Part shown: positions 52,901 through 64,000 of the stretch, in pieces
Layout: the number at the start of each line of letters is the position of its first letter
How positions within the stretch are numbered: the first letter of the stretch is position 1
Assembly (NCBI GenBank): GCA_015501585.1
Contig: JADNRY010000008.1
Location: forward strand, 372,001 to 436,000
Direction: 5' to 3'
Origin: Rhodocollybia butyracea
Lineage: Eukaryota; Basidiomycota; Agaricomycetes; Agaricales; Omphalotaceae
DNA: 64,000 nt
Translations under genes and position numbers: made by a program
Notes under the pieces: generated by a model
The model's database searches: none
Told to the model about the DNA's origin: nothing
Seen by the model: the letters and a program-made list of their open reading frames with translations, nothing else

Positions 52901-55900
52901 CCCGCGATCTTTACTACCGCTGGAGGGATCATCTTCACAATTCGGAGCATGTTGCCACCGTACTTCAGGCTATGTTGCGTGGGCTGATGCAGCGTCAAAA
53001 GTTCCGCGCAAAGATGGAGTACTATCGCGCCAATCTGAACAAGGTCGTCATGATCCAGTCGCTCTTCCGGGCCAAAGACACTCGAGAACAGTATCGCCAA
53101 CTAACGATGGGGAAGAATGTCACAGTTGGAACTATCAAGAACTTTGTCCATCTCCTTGATGATTCGGAAACCGACTTTCAAGAAGAGATTAAAGTTGAAC
53201 GGCTACGTAAGAAGGTCGTTGAAAGTATCCGAGAAAATCAGGCGCTTGAGAGTGATGTCACCGATCTTGATGTGAAGATTGCGTTAGTTGTGCAGAATGT
53301 GAAGAGCTTTGAGGACGTGGTTAAAGCTCGACGTGGTCATGGCGCGGATAATGCTGCTGCTCTTGCTGCTCGGAATCATCTTTTGGCTGTCCATGGCGAC
53401 CCTTTTGCGGGTCCCAATACTCTTGATCAGACAGCGAGACGCAAGCTGGAGCTATATCAGCAGCTGTTCTACCACCTCCAAACTCATTCAGATTATCTGA
53501 GCAGACTTTTTGTTCAGCTTTCTGCCGATGATACGTCAGAAAAGGACAGACGTTTTACAGAAAGAGTTGTTCTGACGCTATTTGGTTTCGGTCAAGATCA
53601 CCGTGAGGATTATCTATTGCTCAAATTATTTCAGGTGACAACTTATACTTTGTAAATTCTATGTAAACCTTTACCTGATCCTTGTTTTCTAGTCTTCAAT
53701 CCACAACGAAGTCACTGCAGCGCTTTCAATACAGGAAATAATTGAAGGCCACCCAATGTATATCAACATTGCAGTACACTATGTTCGACCCAAGCAGATC
53801 GCTTATGCTCGGGAAACATTCCAGACATTAATACGTCAGATAGTGGAAGATGATGATTTGGACTTTGAAGTTGATCCTACAGTTGTGAGTCCGTTTCTTA
53901 TGTTATTCGTGTCAATAGACTCTTCACAGTCCATCAGATACATCATGCCAGGATTGAGCTAGAGGAAATGAAAGCTGGTAGACCAAGCAATCAGCCAAAG
54001 GATGTGACATTCCGCGAGGCCCTAGATGATCCTGCTACGAGGCCTATTTTCATTAGACGTATGTTTGAAAGTGCTCATCTCACTGGTATTTGTGCTCACC
54101 TCATCATAGATCTTCAAGCATTGCAGCTTTGGACCGACCGCTTTGTTGCTGCCATCACACAATCCACGAAAAAAAATGCCTTTCAGTATGAGATACTTAG
54201 CTCGGGAGACCCTCAATGTTGTCCGCAAGAAGTTCCCTGACGAGCCTGAAGAGGCGCACGCGGCTTGCGTTGGCAGACTAGTTTATTACCGATACATCAA
54301 TCCTGCGATAGTGTGAGTGTAAACTTGGGTGACGTGCTCATCACGCTCATTTGGTTTTCTAGAACACCGGAAACATTTGATATAGTGTCCAAGACTGTTG
54401 ACATTTCGAGCCGCAAGAACCTTGCTCAGATATCCAGAGTTCTTACACAAATCACCAGTGGTGTCATATTTGATGATCATAGCCCAAATATGATGCCTAT
54501 CAATGAATTTGTTTCCCGAGCAATCTCACAAATATCTAACTGGTTGCTCGAAGGTATTTCGCTAGTTGCATCTTCTGCTTTTGAGATTTGACTTTTCCTT
54601 TCTAGTTGCCAGTGTCCCCGACGCCGAGACGGCGTTCCATGCTCACGAATTCTTAGACGCTACGGTTCCGCCGAAACCCATCTATATATCTCCGAACGAG
54701 ATATACACTACACATGCGCTGATCGTCCAACATCTTAGTGCAGTGGTACGCAAGGGCTAACCTTGTTCTAGTTTCCCTCTGTTTAATACGATTACAGGCA
54801 CCTTCTCCAGACGACGCTATCAGAGCGATTTTGACTGAACTGAACGGAGTACCCAACTTTGGTAATGAAGAGCTTAAAGACGCTCGCGACAGAGCTATCA
54901 CTTTGGAACTTACTAATCGTTTCGCGAACGTGGAAGGTAGGAACAAAGCATCAACATGATGTCTTAGTTTGACAGCTTTCTCTAGATCCTTTGGCTGAGG
55001 AGAAGACTCTCTGGGTTCAAGCAAAACGAGGTGTCCTTGCGATCCTCCGAGTTCAACCAACACAGGATCTTCTTGCGGCGTTACTTCGACCAGTTACTGA
55101 AGAAGACGAGAATGTTTGGGAAGATATTTTAGATGCGGAAATCGCAAACGAAGCTCGGCAAGTTTCCAGACGACAGCCTTCCGCGGTGGGTACCGAAGCT
55201 GCCTATCGCCTCGAAGATATTCGACTGTAAGTACCATGTCTAACGTCGACGAAGTGAAATTGAGTTTTATAGGCTCAACTTTGCGGCGGTGAAAGCTATG
55301 GCCATTCAGCACCTACTCAAATTAGAGGGTCTCGGAAAGGTATCCCGCAACGATGGATTTCAAGGAATTCTCAACGCCATTGCTAATGATGTACGAAGCA
55401 AACACCGGAAACGTTTACAGCGACAACAGGAAATGGAGAGTATGAATGATGCACTGCGACATTTGGCAGAACGCAAACAGTATTTCCAGGAACAGATTGA
55501 CAGTTATAACAGCTACGTCGATGCTGCTATGAATACCATGCAGCGTGGAAAGACTGGGTAAGTATACTTATCTTCTCGGGACTAGTAGTGTTTTTGACAT
55601 ATAAACCTCCAGAAAACGACGTTTCGTCTTGCCATTCACCAAGCAATATTTCCATCTCCGAGAGCTGCAAAAGTCGGGTCAAACCCCTCAGTTCGGCTCT
55701 TGGGTCTACACAGCCAAGCAGCTCTATGAAAAAGGTATCCTACTTTCCATCGACCAATATTCTCCTCGGCAGTTCGACAAGCTAAACATCACCATGTCAT
55801 CAAACACTGCCGGTGTTTTCACCGTCACGCTTGATTTAATCGCATCTGGAGGAAGTAATCATACTCCCGCTCGGATTGCTTCTGAGGATGTCCGAATGGA

Positions 55901-56066
55901 GGAACTTCTTCAGGCGAAGTATGAGCAGCGCTCCTTCATATCATTGTTCGACGGTAAAGCCAAATTCAACTTTGAACTATTTCTGTATCAGATCAACAAA
56001 AAGTACGTTCTCTACTCGTTTTCGAGCTCGTGTCGCTACTTACACGGTACCAGATTCTATGTATAA
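49974..56066 (+). CDS. IQG1: IQGAP (Rng2/Iqg1-type cytokinesis scaffold)
   Basis: Large scaffold of roughly 1,700 residues that links actin, myosin light chain and septation. ATG 49974 starts a Ser/Pro-rich N-terminus of about 390 residues. A calponin-homology domain follows (LIQAYEYLCHVGEAQQWIEGCL, GLRNGVVLAKLVRVFQGE, KLDFRHSDNINHFFIFVRHVGLP, FELTDLYEKKNLPKVIYCIHAL). Next is a long exon (51934-53655) with thirteen IQ motifs, for example IIKIQAHCRAVMTRRRV and VVRIQAAVRTYLARKRL. A RasGAP-related domain follows (YINIAVHYVRPKQ, YYRYINPAIVTPETFDI, NLAQISRVLTQITSG), then the RasGAP C-terminal domain (HLRELQKSGQTPQFGSWVYTAKQLYEKGIL, FNFELFLYQINKKFYV). IQGAPs lack RasGAP catalysis. The N-terminal low-complexity extension is longer than in animals. 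Confidence 0.95.
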
Positions 56067-57828
56067 CCGTCCACTCGTTCGCATTTCGTTGTTTTTCCAT
56101 TTATTTAGTGAACATAGTAATTTTCTCATGATAGATAACAATCGCGCAAACACATTAAACACATTATAGTATTTGGTGGCATTCGATCGTTGACCAAACG
56201 GACAGGTTACTCGGCGGGGGGGTGTACGGGCTAAACTGAGGATAGATATAGCGAATGTTGATCATTTGCCATGTCGTTGGTGGTGGGTGATCCGGTGGTG
56301 TTCGAGCATGCTCGTTCGCGTGCCCAGCCCAAACCCTTCGCCTACAATTGATGCAAATGACTTGCGCTGATGGAGATGGGCTGGCCAAAACGGATAGCGA
56401 GCCCCCCGCAAAGCCAGGTAACGTGTACATCGTGTTAGTGGAAAATATGCTATCGATAGCGCCTCATTACAAAGGAAGGACGGTTCACATCACATAGAAA
56501 ACGCATCCTTTGCGTGTCCAAATTCTGCAGTTAAAGTGTTAGCAAGTCCATGACTACTTACCAACCTCAGAACTGGGAACAGTACATATTTGAACTCGCA
56601 GACCACTGGCTCTTGCATTGTAACCGCTCCTACTTACGATTACCACAACCTTGTACCCTATCAGCCTAGCTTCGCCTCTTAGGAATATATCATAATGGAC
56701 TAGTTCCGCCAATGTCCGCCTCCTTGTTTCAGTGTTCTGTCAGGACCAGAGCCTATGACAACAGCCTTACATGATGCACCATAAAACATCATGAAGGAGA
56801 AACAAATTGCTTTTCAGAGTCAAGTTATACTGGAGTAATTGTTTACCAACTGACAAGCTGAAGTCCTTTAACTGCTCATCTGGACTCAAGCAGAACTTCC
56901 ACAGCACTGTATTTTAATCATGAACAGATGATTGTGTTCAAAAAACCCTGAGCAGATTGCAGCTGAGCGCCAGTGAGCTTTATGTTGAGTCCTTCAAGCC
57001 CAAGCCCCCATTTGATAGCCTGCCACCAAAGTGCGTAGAATAAATCCGTTTTTGGATGCTATCTGCCTCGGAATATCGGCTACATGACTGGCTGTTGAAC
57101 AATAGCGGGTTACTTGGGAAATTCTTGCTCTCTACAGGGAAGGGGGATGACAGTGTTTCTGCCTGCATTGAACAAAAATCGATCCTGTGACACAGACAAC
57201 TGGTGGTGTTATACTCAGAAGTAAGTTTGAGAGCACACTCCCTCTTCTTTCTCTCCTTTTTTTGGAATTATGATAATTAGTTATTTTAATTTACCCATCT
57301 TTCGGACCTGTGAGTTTCTAGTTCGGCGGTTTCTGACCTTTATTGGGGAACAATAATCGATAATCAGATCTTCCTTTCGGGTCGTACAATATTAGACAAC
57401 GTATATACATGTAAATAAGCAAGCGATGTAGTAAGCGCAACGGGCGCCAATAGTTTTCTTAACGTATTAATGAACTCTCAGCTTTGCTCTATATTCTCTT
57501 GATTATCATATCTCGCTGGCCGTTAGTCTACGGTCTACGGAATCAATTAACTTATACGAACGCTTCACATTCCCCTTCCTCACCGGTTCGTTTCTTCCGC
57601 TCCTTCCACTTCCTTTGTGATGGGATCTTAGTGATCTGGTCGTCCCCTTTATCTTTATGGTGATGACAGAAACCTACGAACTATCATCTAATACTTATTA
57701 TTATAACTGACTGTACCGGCAGAAGGATCGGCAAGTCAAGTTGTAGCCTGCCGCTAGCGGCAGGCGTTTTCGTTGATTATGAATTTGATTACTCATAACT
57801 ACTAATTTACACTTATACTTATCAGGCT
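56067..57828. other. Gene-poor stretch between IQGAP and MFS gene
   Basis: About 1.8 kb, AT rich toward 57830. The only frame worth noting is 56164-56430 on the minus strand (ATG at 56430, 88 codons), with CINCRRRVWAGHANEH, a C-x2-C-x7-H-x3-H spacing like a zinc finger, and a Pro-rich end. I cannot place it in a family. A perfect palindrome is at 57746-57765. Confidence 0.4.
57746..57765. repeat. Perfect 20-bp GC-rich palindrome
   Basis: GCCTGCCGCT followed directly by its reverse complement AGCGGCAGGC, in an AT-rich background about 65 bp beyond the MFS stop codon. It is followed on the plus strand by GTTTTCG. It may be a 3' UTR hairpin or a chance site. Confidence 0.7.
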
Positions 57829-60552
57829 CTAAAGCGTGTAACGGAAGGCAGGATGACGATCCCCTGAAAATAGACTAGTAAGTAGATGCTTCAAAACTAA
57901 AGGATTTTTGTTTACCAATTGGGGCACGCGTCTTGCCTTCGTCCCTCAACTGTTGATATTTCGTGATGTTGCTTTGTCGTCGACCCTCCGCCCTAGCCTT
58001 GTTTTCCCAAAGGCAATAGCCCCTACAGAAAGAAGATTAGCGTTGTTTTGAGAGAGACCAAACTTCATACACGTTGACAGCGATCATGACCCAAGCCAAG
58101 ATCAAGAAAGCCATCGAAATGGTGTGTCCTCGAATGTATTTAGGTGCTTGTTCTAAGGTAGAATTCTTTAAAGATGTGCTCGAAGATTGAGATAAGATGT
58201 AGACCAACCTGGTGTATATGCGAATGTTGCTACGAATCCTCTAGAAATTCGCATTATCAATTGGTAGGCCCCAACTAACATATGTAGGACTCACCCGCAG
58301 TTTGCAATTGCGAGTTGAAGGGCTGTCGTTGTAGCTCTCTTGTAGTGTCCGTTACCGTTATTAGGGAGAATGGACCTAAAAATTTGTTAGCCCGAAACAA
58401 AAAGGGGATTACAGCCGTCTCACAAGATGCAAGGGCCAGAAGGATATCTAAAGGACAGATTTCAGTCTGTAATTTAATCCAGAGATGAAGCACGTACACT
58501 CCAGCGGCCATGAGAAAGACTGCAGCATATCGGGCATTATTTGTCGTTGCGGTGATCGCAATGATGTACCCTGATCGTCAGTTAGAGAGGAGTCAGATAG
58601 ACTGTGGTCGAAGTAGGCATACCAACGATAGCAATGGGAAGGAAAATCAGAATGAATGGCCCACGCCAACGAAGGCGGTCACTCAAATACGCAACGACAA
58701 TTGTCAACACGGCAGCAGGTACATAGGGAGGCACTGCATAGTTGCTCAACACGATGTCAAGGATGAATCAATAATCAAACATACCAGTGTGCACTTGAGC
58801 TTCACCACCACTATATCCAAGGCCAGCTACAATTGTGGGCCTTTTGATAAAATCAGTCTCTGGAGGGTACAGTGGAAGGGAAAGAGGTGGCTTACAAGAA
58901 TAGGGAGTAAGAGTATAAACTGACAATGAGGCCAAAATAGGCGATTCCTGTGAGCCAAGTTTGTATATCCAACACGCCTGTGCATCGAGAGTCAGTGGAT
59001 GGTTTCTAATATTATGAAAAGACATATACCTCTCATGACCTCCCTCCATTCGAAATGCTCTTCTTCTTGCGTTGCACCGGGAGTGATGATATCCTCAGAA
59101 ACATTCTCTCTTCTGATGTCCTCTTCTTTTTCCTTTTCACTAATATCAATACTATTTCTATTGCTGCCGGTGTCAACAACTTGAACGTTTGTCTGCGCTG
59201 CGATGGGGGGAAGATCAAGGTTGAAGCGTTCAACTATAAACGTTACTTGTTAGTTTGAGAGATACAAAACAATTCTCGAAGCTTGCCTGCAAACTCTCGT
59301 TCTTCGTTGTTAAGGAACCGTGCTGTGGCGATATCGGCAGGTAGGACTAACGTAGCGATGATGCAGAAAAGAACGGTACAAATTCCTAGGATTCCTGGTG
59401 CCTCAACACTTTAACCTAGCAAGGAATAAACTGAATCTGACCTTCAAGAATGAATATCCATCTTGAGTCACTCTCAGTATATTGGTCTCAAAATGGGTTT
59501 TAAAGACTTACCTCCAGCCATCCAATCCGCCGATCCCGTCCATCTTAATAATCACAAAGGCAAGGAGTCCTCCGAACGCCCCAGAAAGTGAAGCTGCCGG
59601 GAAATAAATACACTTCAAACTTTATGGAGATTCCAGACTCACCGGACGCATAGAAGATGCCGACACTAAGTTGGACAATAAATGATGAGGCTGAACTCCA
59701 GTGGAGAATCACTTACCGAAGCTGAAGCTCATGTCGTTTGTAGATTGTACTCAGATAGAGGATCTATGAGACGATAAACAAGACTGATCGGAGGATTGCA
59801 AGAAAAAAATACACACAATGCCAGGCAGGAGTCCACCTTCACAAGCCCCAAGAATAAGCCGAACTGCCAGAAGACCGCCAAAGTTTTGAACTAATCCAGT
59901 CAACGTAGTGACGATACCCCAGGCACTGATGATAACTATCAAAGAATGTCGAATACAAGTTCCAAAGCGGTAAGCCGTACCACACGATAATGGGGAGCCA
60001 ACGCTAAGGGAGAAGCATGGTGAATTATTGAAACGCGGGGCGAATAAATTGGAACGTACGTTTGCTCCCATCCGCTTGAGAACCCAATTGGAGGGCATTT
60101 CCACAAGCAAATAGCTACATAGCAGCGGCACGAGATTACGATCGGTGTCTAGTAGATGACAATGATTTTTCTCACGAAGCATAGAAGACTAGTGGTTATA
60201 TTGTCAGGATATGTATGGAAATTGAAGCTTCGGTAGTAAGACGCACCAGCGAGAGCAGAGTTGAACTGATTCCCCTTGAGATGGGTGTCCGTCGTCAATC
60301 CCGCTATCCTAGAAGCGAATGCGATGAGTAACCTGAAAAGACCAGGAAAGACGCGTACTTTGCGTTCCCGATATTACTTCTGTCGATAAAGTTTGCGAGC
60401 CAGAGCTGTGTGTTGAATTCAACGATGTAGGAGGATCGGAGTGCAAAAAAAAAACTGACCAGAGCTAGAGGAGGTAGGATATGACAATCCAATTTCCACA
60501 ACACCCTCCTGGTCATCTTGCGCTTGTAGTCGTCGATGTTCTGAGAGGCCAT
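57829..60552 (-). CDS. MFS transporter, anion:cation symporter (Dal5/Tna1-like)
   Basis: Plasma-membrane transporter. ATG 60552 opens MASQNIDDYKRKMTRRVLWKLDCHILPPLAL, the usual cytosolic start, and after splicing LWLANFIDRSNIGNAK, the TM1 signature of the Dal5 allantoate/nicotinate family. Next come YLLVEMPSNWVLKRMGA, a TM3-4 part with GIVTTLTGLVQNFGGLLAVRLILGACEGG, then exons near 59000-58500 with AWIYKLGSQ-like pieces and more helices. The last exons give the C-terminal cytosolic tail NKARAEGRRQ, ITKYQQLRDEGKTRAP and DRHPAFRYTL with TAG at 57829-57831, a tail type found across this family. Ten or more introns. I checked the start, TM1-4 and the tail carefully, the middle only roughly. The substrate is unknown: such proteins take up small organic anions, vitamins or ureides. 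Confidence 0.85.
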
Positions 60553-60820
60553 TGGGGAAGAACAGAAGACGAAGTAACATAGATGGGACCTTACTGTATT
60601 TATATGTAAATGAACAATGTTACAACTGGGGTAAGGATACCATAACTGAAAGGTGACCAAAGTATCATGGGACCCATAACGTTACTATAACTGGAGAGTC
60701 AAAATGTATCATGGGACCGCTGTGCCAAGTGTATTATATTTCCAGGAACGCTCTCGGGGCTATAGCAAGTTTATACACAAAAATCACAAAAATCCAAGCT
60801 TTTGGCGCGTTCTTTTGTTG

Positions 60821-60832
60821 GTCGAGATGTTT
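60821..60832. repeat. Target-site duplication, left copy (LINE 2)
   Basis: GTCGAGATGTTT leading into a run of about 25 T. Identical bases recur at 61006-61017 after the element. Confidence 0.85.
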
Positions 60833-61005
60833 TTTTTTTTTTTTTTTTTTTTTTCAATCATATTTATTCGCATCTGCGCGATAGCGTATGGTAGCGAGTA
60901 TACGTACAGTAGGTACTACAGTGAGAGAATTTGTACTGTCAAGGTGAATGGCTCTGTCTGCAACAGTAAGTTCCGAAGGAACAGGGCGAGAGCGTGCTCC
61001 CTGCA
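60831..61005 (-). mobile_element. Severely 5'-truncated LINE copy, about 175 bp
   Basis: After the T run (60830-60854; the A tail on the minus strand) the sequence closely follows 8000-8150 of the larger LINE copy: CATATTTATTCGCAT(C/T)TGCGCGATAGCG, ATGGTAGCGAGTATAC, and GAACA.GGCGAGAGCGTG. The element stops abruptly before the right target-site copy. It contains only 3' UTR of the element, no coding sequence. Confidence 0.88.
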
Positions 61006-61017
61006 GTCGAGATGTTT
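61006..61017. repeat. Target-site duplication, right copy (LINE 2)
   Basis: GTCGAGATGTTT, identical to 60821-60832. Confidence 0.85.
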
Positions 61018-61440
61018 ATTTTGCGAGTGACAACTTTAGATAGAGATGCATACATCCATTGAATCGTAAGGTATTGCGTCAAGCCGGGGTGGGCTCCTCC
61101 CGCGAGCTCACCGGATCCTCGTTTCATCGCGGGTGCCGGGATCCCAAGGGAGTCTCTTAACGAGAGGATACGTCATGCCTGGCTATTTATTTTGCGCTCA
61201 AGTTATTACGATAATTACAAATGATGTTCAACAACGAGCAACAGACAACAGCGGACCCCCTCGAAGTGCTTCAAAGTTCCTCCAAATTGTCCGGGGGATC
61301 CGCCTGCGGCAACCATGGCGCAAACACTAAATTTGGGTTGACGGTATCACTATTATGCGAGCTGAGATCAACCATGTGAGCTTGTAGTTGTGGGGAGGTA
61401 TAATGATTATGCACAAGTACCAGAAGAGGAAGTAGGAATG

Positions 61441-61469
61441 ATAAGCGCTCATCACACTTGAGCGCTTAT
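61441..61469. promoter_or_regulatory. Perfect 10-bp inverted repeat just before WW/FF gene start
   Basis: ATAAGCGCTC, a 9-nt spacer, then GAGCGCTTAT, ending 18 bases before ATG 61488. If transcribed it would form a hairpin in the 5' leader; as DNA it could be a dyad site for a dimeric factor. Function is inferred. Confidence 0.6.
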
Positions 61470-61487
61470 TTACTTGCCTTCTCAGCC

Positions 61488-64000
61488 ATGTCGTCTGCGC
61501 CGCCGTTTGCTCCGTACTTACCCCCGCCGCTTCCTCCCGGCTGGACTGAGCACCAAGGTATGTACATCCTATCCCAAGTCCTATCCTATCTTCACATTGT
61601 ATGTAGCTCCGGGAGGCCAACTATATTATTATAATGTGCAAACGAACGAATCCACATATATACGGCCACATCCTTCTTTTCAAAACGTTCCCCTCGCGCA
61701 ATCTGCGAAGACAAAGGAGAGGCCACTGACAAAAACCCAAATACCGGGTACGGATTGGATTCGAGTGAAAACCACCGAAGGGAAAATATTCTACTCGCAT
61801 AAAGTCAAAAAGACGAGCGTTTGGACCGTTCCAGCTGAAATCAAACATGCTGTGGCGCTGTTGGAGGAAGATGAGAATAAAGTGAAGGAACAGGGATCCG
61901 CAAAGAACTCTTTGCAGGCCGAAGAGATGCAGGAAATTGAACGGATAAAGGCCGAAATCAAAGACACTGCAAAACGGAAAGCAGTGGAGACGGAAGATGC
62001 GCAGATAGATCAGGTGGTTGTAACAAAAAAGGCAAAAGTAGAGGATGAAAACGAAGAGGATGAGGATGAAGAGGAAAGTGAAGAAGAGGATTGGCAGCGG
62101 GAGGCTGCCGCCCAACTCGCCGCAGAGGCAGAGGAGGAGAAGAAACTTGCCGAAGAAGAAGCCAAACAGGAAGCAGAGGCGGAGCTCAAACGAGCCAAAG
62201 AGGCGCAGATTGTGATGCCAGAAAAAGTCGATCTCTCACTTGAAGAAGCAAAGGCACTTTTCAAGGTAACCACACGCGTTTCTGCCTCTGTCTCGACTCA
62301 TATTACTTCTCCAGACACTGCTTCGTGAGAAAGACATAAACCCGCTACACCCATGGGACACTTCTTTGCCAAAATTCGTCAATGATCCTCGATACATTCT
62401 CCTTCCTTCTGTCTCTGCCCGCCGGGAAGCTTTTGATGAATACTGTCGAGATCGTGCACGAGAGCTTAGACGGACTGCAGTGAACAAAGAAACCCGAACA
62501 CCAAGGGAAGAATTCGATTCTCTATTATCCGCCGAAGTGAAAAGCACGCGGACCAGCTGGACTGATTTCAGGCGGACGTGGAAGAAGGACAGGCGCTTTT
62601 ACGGTTGGGGAAGGGATGACCGAGAACGTGAAAAGGCATTCCGAGATTTCATTCGTGATTTGGGAGAAAGTGCGCATCCATTTCAAAGCACCTTTAGTCG
62701 TCTACTAATCTGGATACACAGAAAAGAAAGCTGCCGCACAGAAAGCGGAAGCTGACTTTTTTGATCTACTGAAAGAACGGGCTGAAATCGAAGAGGGCAG
62801 CGTTTGGAAAGTGGTATGTGAATTCTCGCCGCTCATTGGTGTTGTATTCTCATCATGTCAAATAGGTCAAAAAGTATCTAGTTAAAGATCCTCGGTATGA
62901 TGCGGTTGGCTCATCCTCATTGCGAGAGGAATTGTTCAGCACGTTTGTGAAAGCTAAATTGAGCAGTTCTTTGCTTACAACTTCATCCAAGGCAGATGAA
63001 GATGAAGGTGGCCAAACTGATTTGAAAACCGAGAGTAAGAAGGAGAAGAAGGAACGGGCCGTTAAGGAGCGAGAAGAAAAAGTCCGCCTTGAACGAGAAC
63101 GTGCTGAAGCAAGTAATAGGAAATCTAGAATGGATCTAAACAAGGAAGAAGGAGAGCGAGAATTCAAGTACGTGTTCATCTGTTCGAGATTCTCTGTTAT
63201 ATTAATGATGCTATACATGTTGCAGTACTCTTCTTACAGATGCTATTCGCGATCCACAGGTACGGCAATTTTGTGTATGTGTATAGATGCTAATTCCATT
63301 CCCAGATATCTTGGCAAAATGCCCTTCCTCAGCTCCAAACCGACCCTCGATTCCAAAACTCTCCTCTCCCGCTAAATCAGCAACTTCATCTCTTCCATGA
63401 GCATGTCTCAACCATACGGTCCAAACATCTGAAAAGTCTGCATTCTCTCTTCGAGTCACATGCGCCAACTTTAGCTACCATTTTGGACGACCAACTCATA
63501 TCATCTGTAATGGCATCTGCTCCAGCTGCTAAACTTGGGATGAGCGAGAGATCCCTACATCAAGAGTTTGAAAAGTGGCAGCGAGAACGAACTTATGCTT
63601 CACGGAAGGCATTTGATGAAATGCTGACGGAGAATGCGTTCGTGGAATTCTGGGGTCGCTTGGGGAAGATTGGAGGTGAAGGCGTGGACGGTGGAGTGAA
63701 AGCGGATGAAGATGATGAAGAAAGCGAAGGACTTGGTACAAAGGTCGATATGAAGGAACTGGCAAAAAACGTAGATGTTGGTGAGGTGGAGAAGGTCCTT
63801 CGAGTGCGTTGAATTTTTTTTTTTTCTCGAAAATTTGTATTTCTGATGCTTTGTACAGAACGACAAGCGCTATATCATGTTTGATCATGTCCCAGAACAG
63901 CGGGAGCAATGGATTCGTGTATGTCATCGCGCTTTTCTTGAATTTTTGGGCCATTTTGCTGAGTGGATTTCTCTAGGACTACCTCTCCTCATTATCTGCT
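61488..64000 (+). CDS. TCERG1/CA150-like WW and FF domain protein (partial, runs off end)
   Basis: ATG 61488 starts MSSAPPFAPYLPPPLPPGWTEH, the first WW domain (GGQLYYYNVQTNESTYIRP after a short intron). A second WW-like domain follows (GTDWIRVKTTEGKIFYSHKVKKTSVWTVP). A long charged helix (EEEDEDEEESEEEDWQREAAAQ) then precedes several FF domains: LSLEEAKALFKTLLREKDI with HPWDTSLPKFVNDPRYILL, REEFDSLLSAEVKSTRTSWTDFRRTWKKDRRFYGW, FFDLLKERAEIEEGSVWKVVKKYLVKDPRYDAVG, EFNTLLTDAIRDPQISWQNALPQLQTDPRF, and a later one with KVLRNDKRYIMFDHVPEQREQWI. This is the layout of TCERG1, which links RNA polymerase II elongation and splicing. The final visible exon (about 63977 on) reads DYLSSL and continues past the window, so the C-terminus is missing. 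Confidence 0.9.

Larger units (their letters stand above)
60553..61487. other. Intergenic region holding a LINE fragment
   Basis: Divergent promoters of the MFS and WW/FF genes. Apart from the LINE fragment (60831-61005) and the inverted repeat at 61441-61469, nothing is recognised. Confidence 0.5.

Noticed and set aside
61900..62270. Long minus-strand serine-rich frame
   Set aside because: It is the antisense shadow of the Glu/Lys-rich helix of the TCERG1-like gene.
1..64000. tRNA, rRNA, CRISPR or bacterial mobile elements
   Set aside because: No cloverleaf with a proper T-loop, no spaced repeats and no IS-type terminal repeats were found by eye. A tRNA scan would be decisive.

Overview
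The window looks like nuclear DNA of a filamentous basidiomycete, probably an Agaricomycete. Genes are dense and lie on both strands. Almost every coding region is broken by 45-60 nt introns with GT..AG (sometimes GC..AG) ends. The recognisable proteins are fungal housekeeping families (Opy2, Air zinc-knuckle, PCL cyclin, Ccc2, Vip1, IQGAP, Med20). There is no bacterial-style operon, rRNA, CRISPR array or convincing tRNA. Exon joins below were made by eye from splice sites and family alignment, so coordinates are gene spans and single boundaries may be wrong.

Layout. 0-4.1 kb: dual-specificity phosphatase, HIS6 (histidine synthesis, with a possible frameshift), RRP4 (exosome cap) and APC13. 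4.6-11.2 kb: a direct tandem duplication of a mitochondrial hydroxyacid-oxoacid transhydrogenase (iron-type alcohol dehydrogenase) gene. The two copies are separated by an F-box/LRR-like remnant and by a 5'-truncated LINE element with a 12-bp target-site duplication. 11.2-16.3 kb: mostly accessory or empty sequence with a diverged tandem repeat and one PCL-type cyclin gene. 16.3-25.2 kb: membrane-anchored aspartic protease with a repeated motif in its tail, a PPR protein, and two unassigned secreted proteins. 25.8-37.5 kb: mitochondrial uL22, OST1 (ribophorin I), an Air-type TRAMP zinc-knuckle protein, OPY2, MED20 and a serine-rich single-pass membrane protein. 37.7-49.8 kb: Ccc2-type copper ATPase, divergent Vip1 inositol pyrophosphate kinase, an FTS/AKTIP-like inactive E2 variant, and an AMP-forming acyl-CoA ligase with a peroxisomal C-terminus. 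50-56 kb: IQGAP. 57.8-64 kb: Dal5-type MFS transporter, a second short LINE copy, and a TCERG1-like WW/FF protein that runs off the end.

The genes do not form one pathway. The window contains several divergent pairs with short shared promoters (HIS6/RRP4, AIR/OPY2, CCC2/VIP1) and close convergent pairs (RRP4/APC13, OST1/AIR, VIP1/FTS). The parts that look least ordinary are the transhydrogenase duplication with its LINE boundary, the motif-bearing tail of the aspartic protease, the recurrent GC-AG introns, the HIS6 lesion, and several lineage-specific secreted or membrane proteins. I did not find a clear undescribed multi-gene system.
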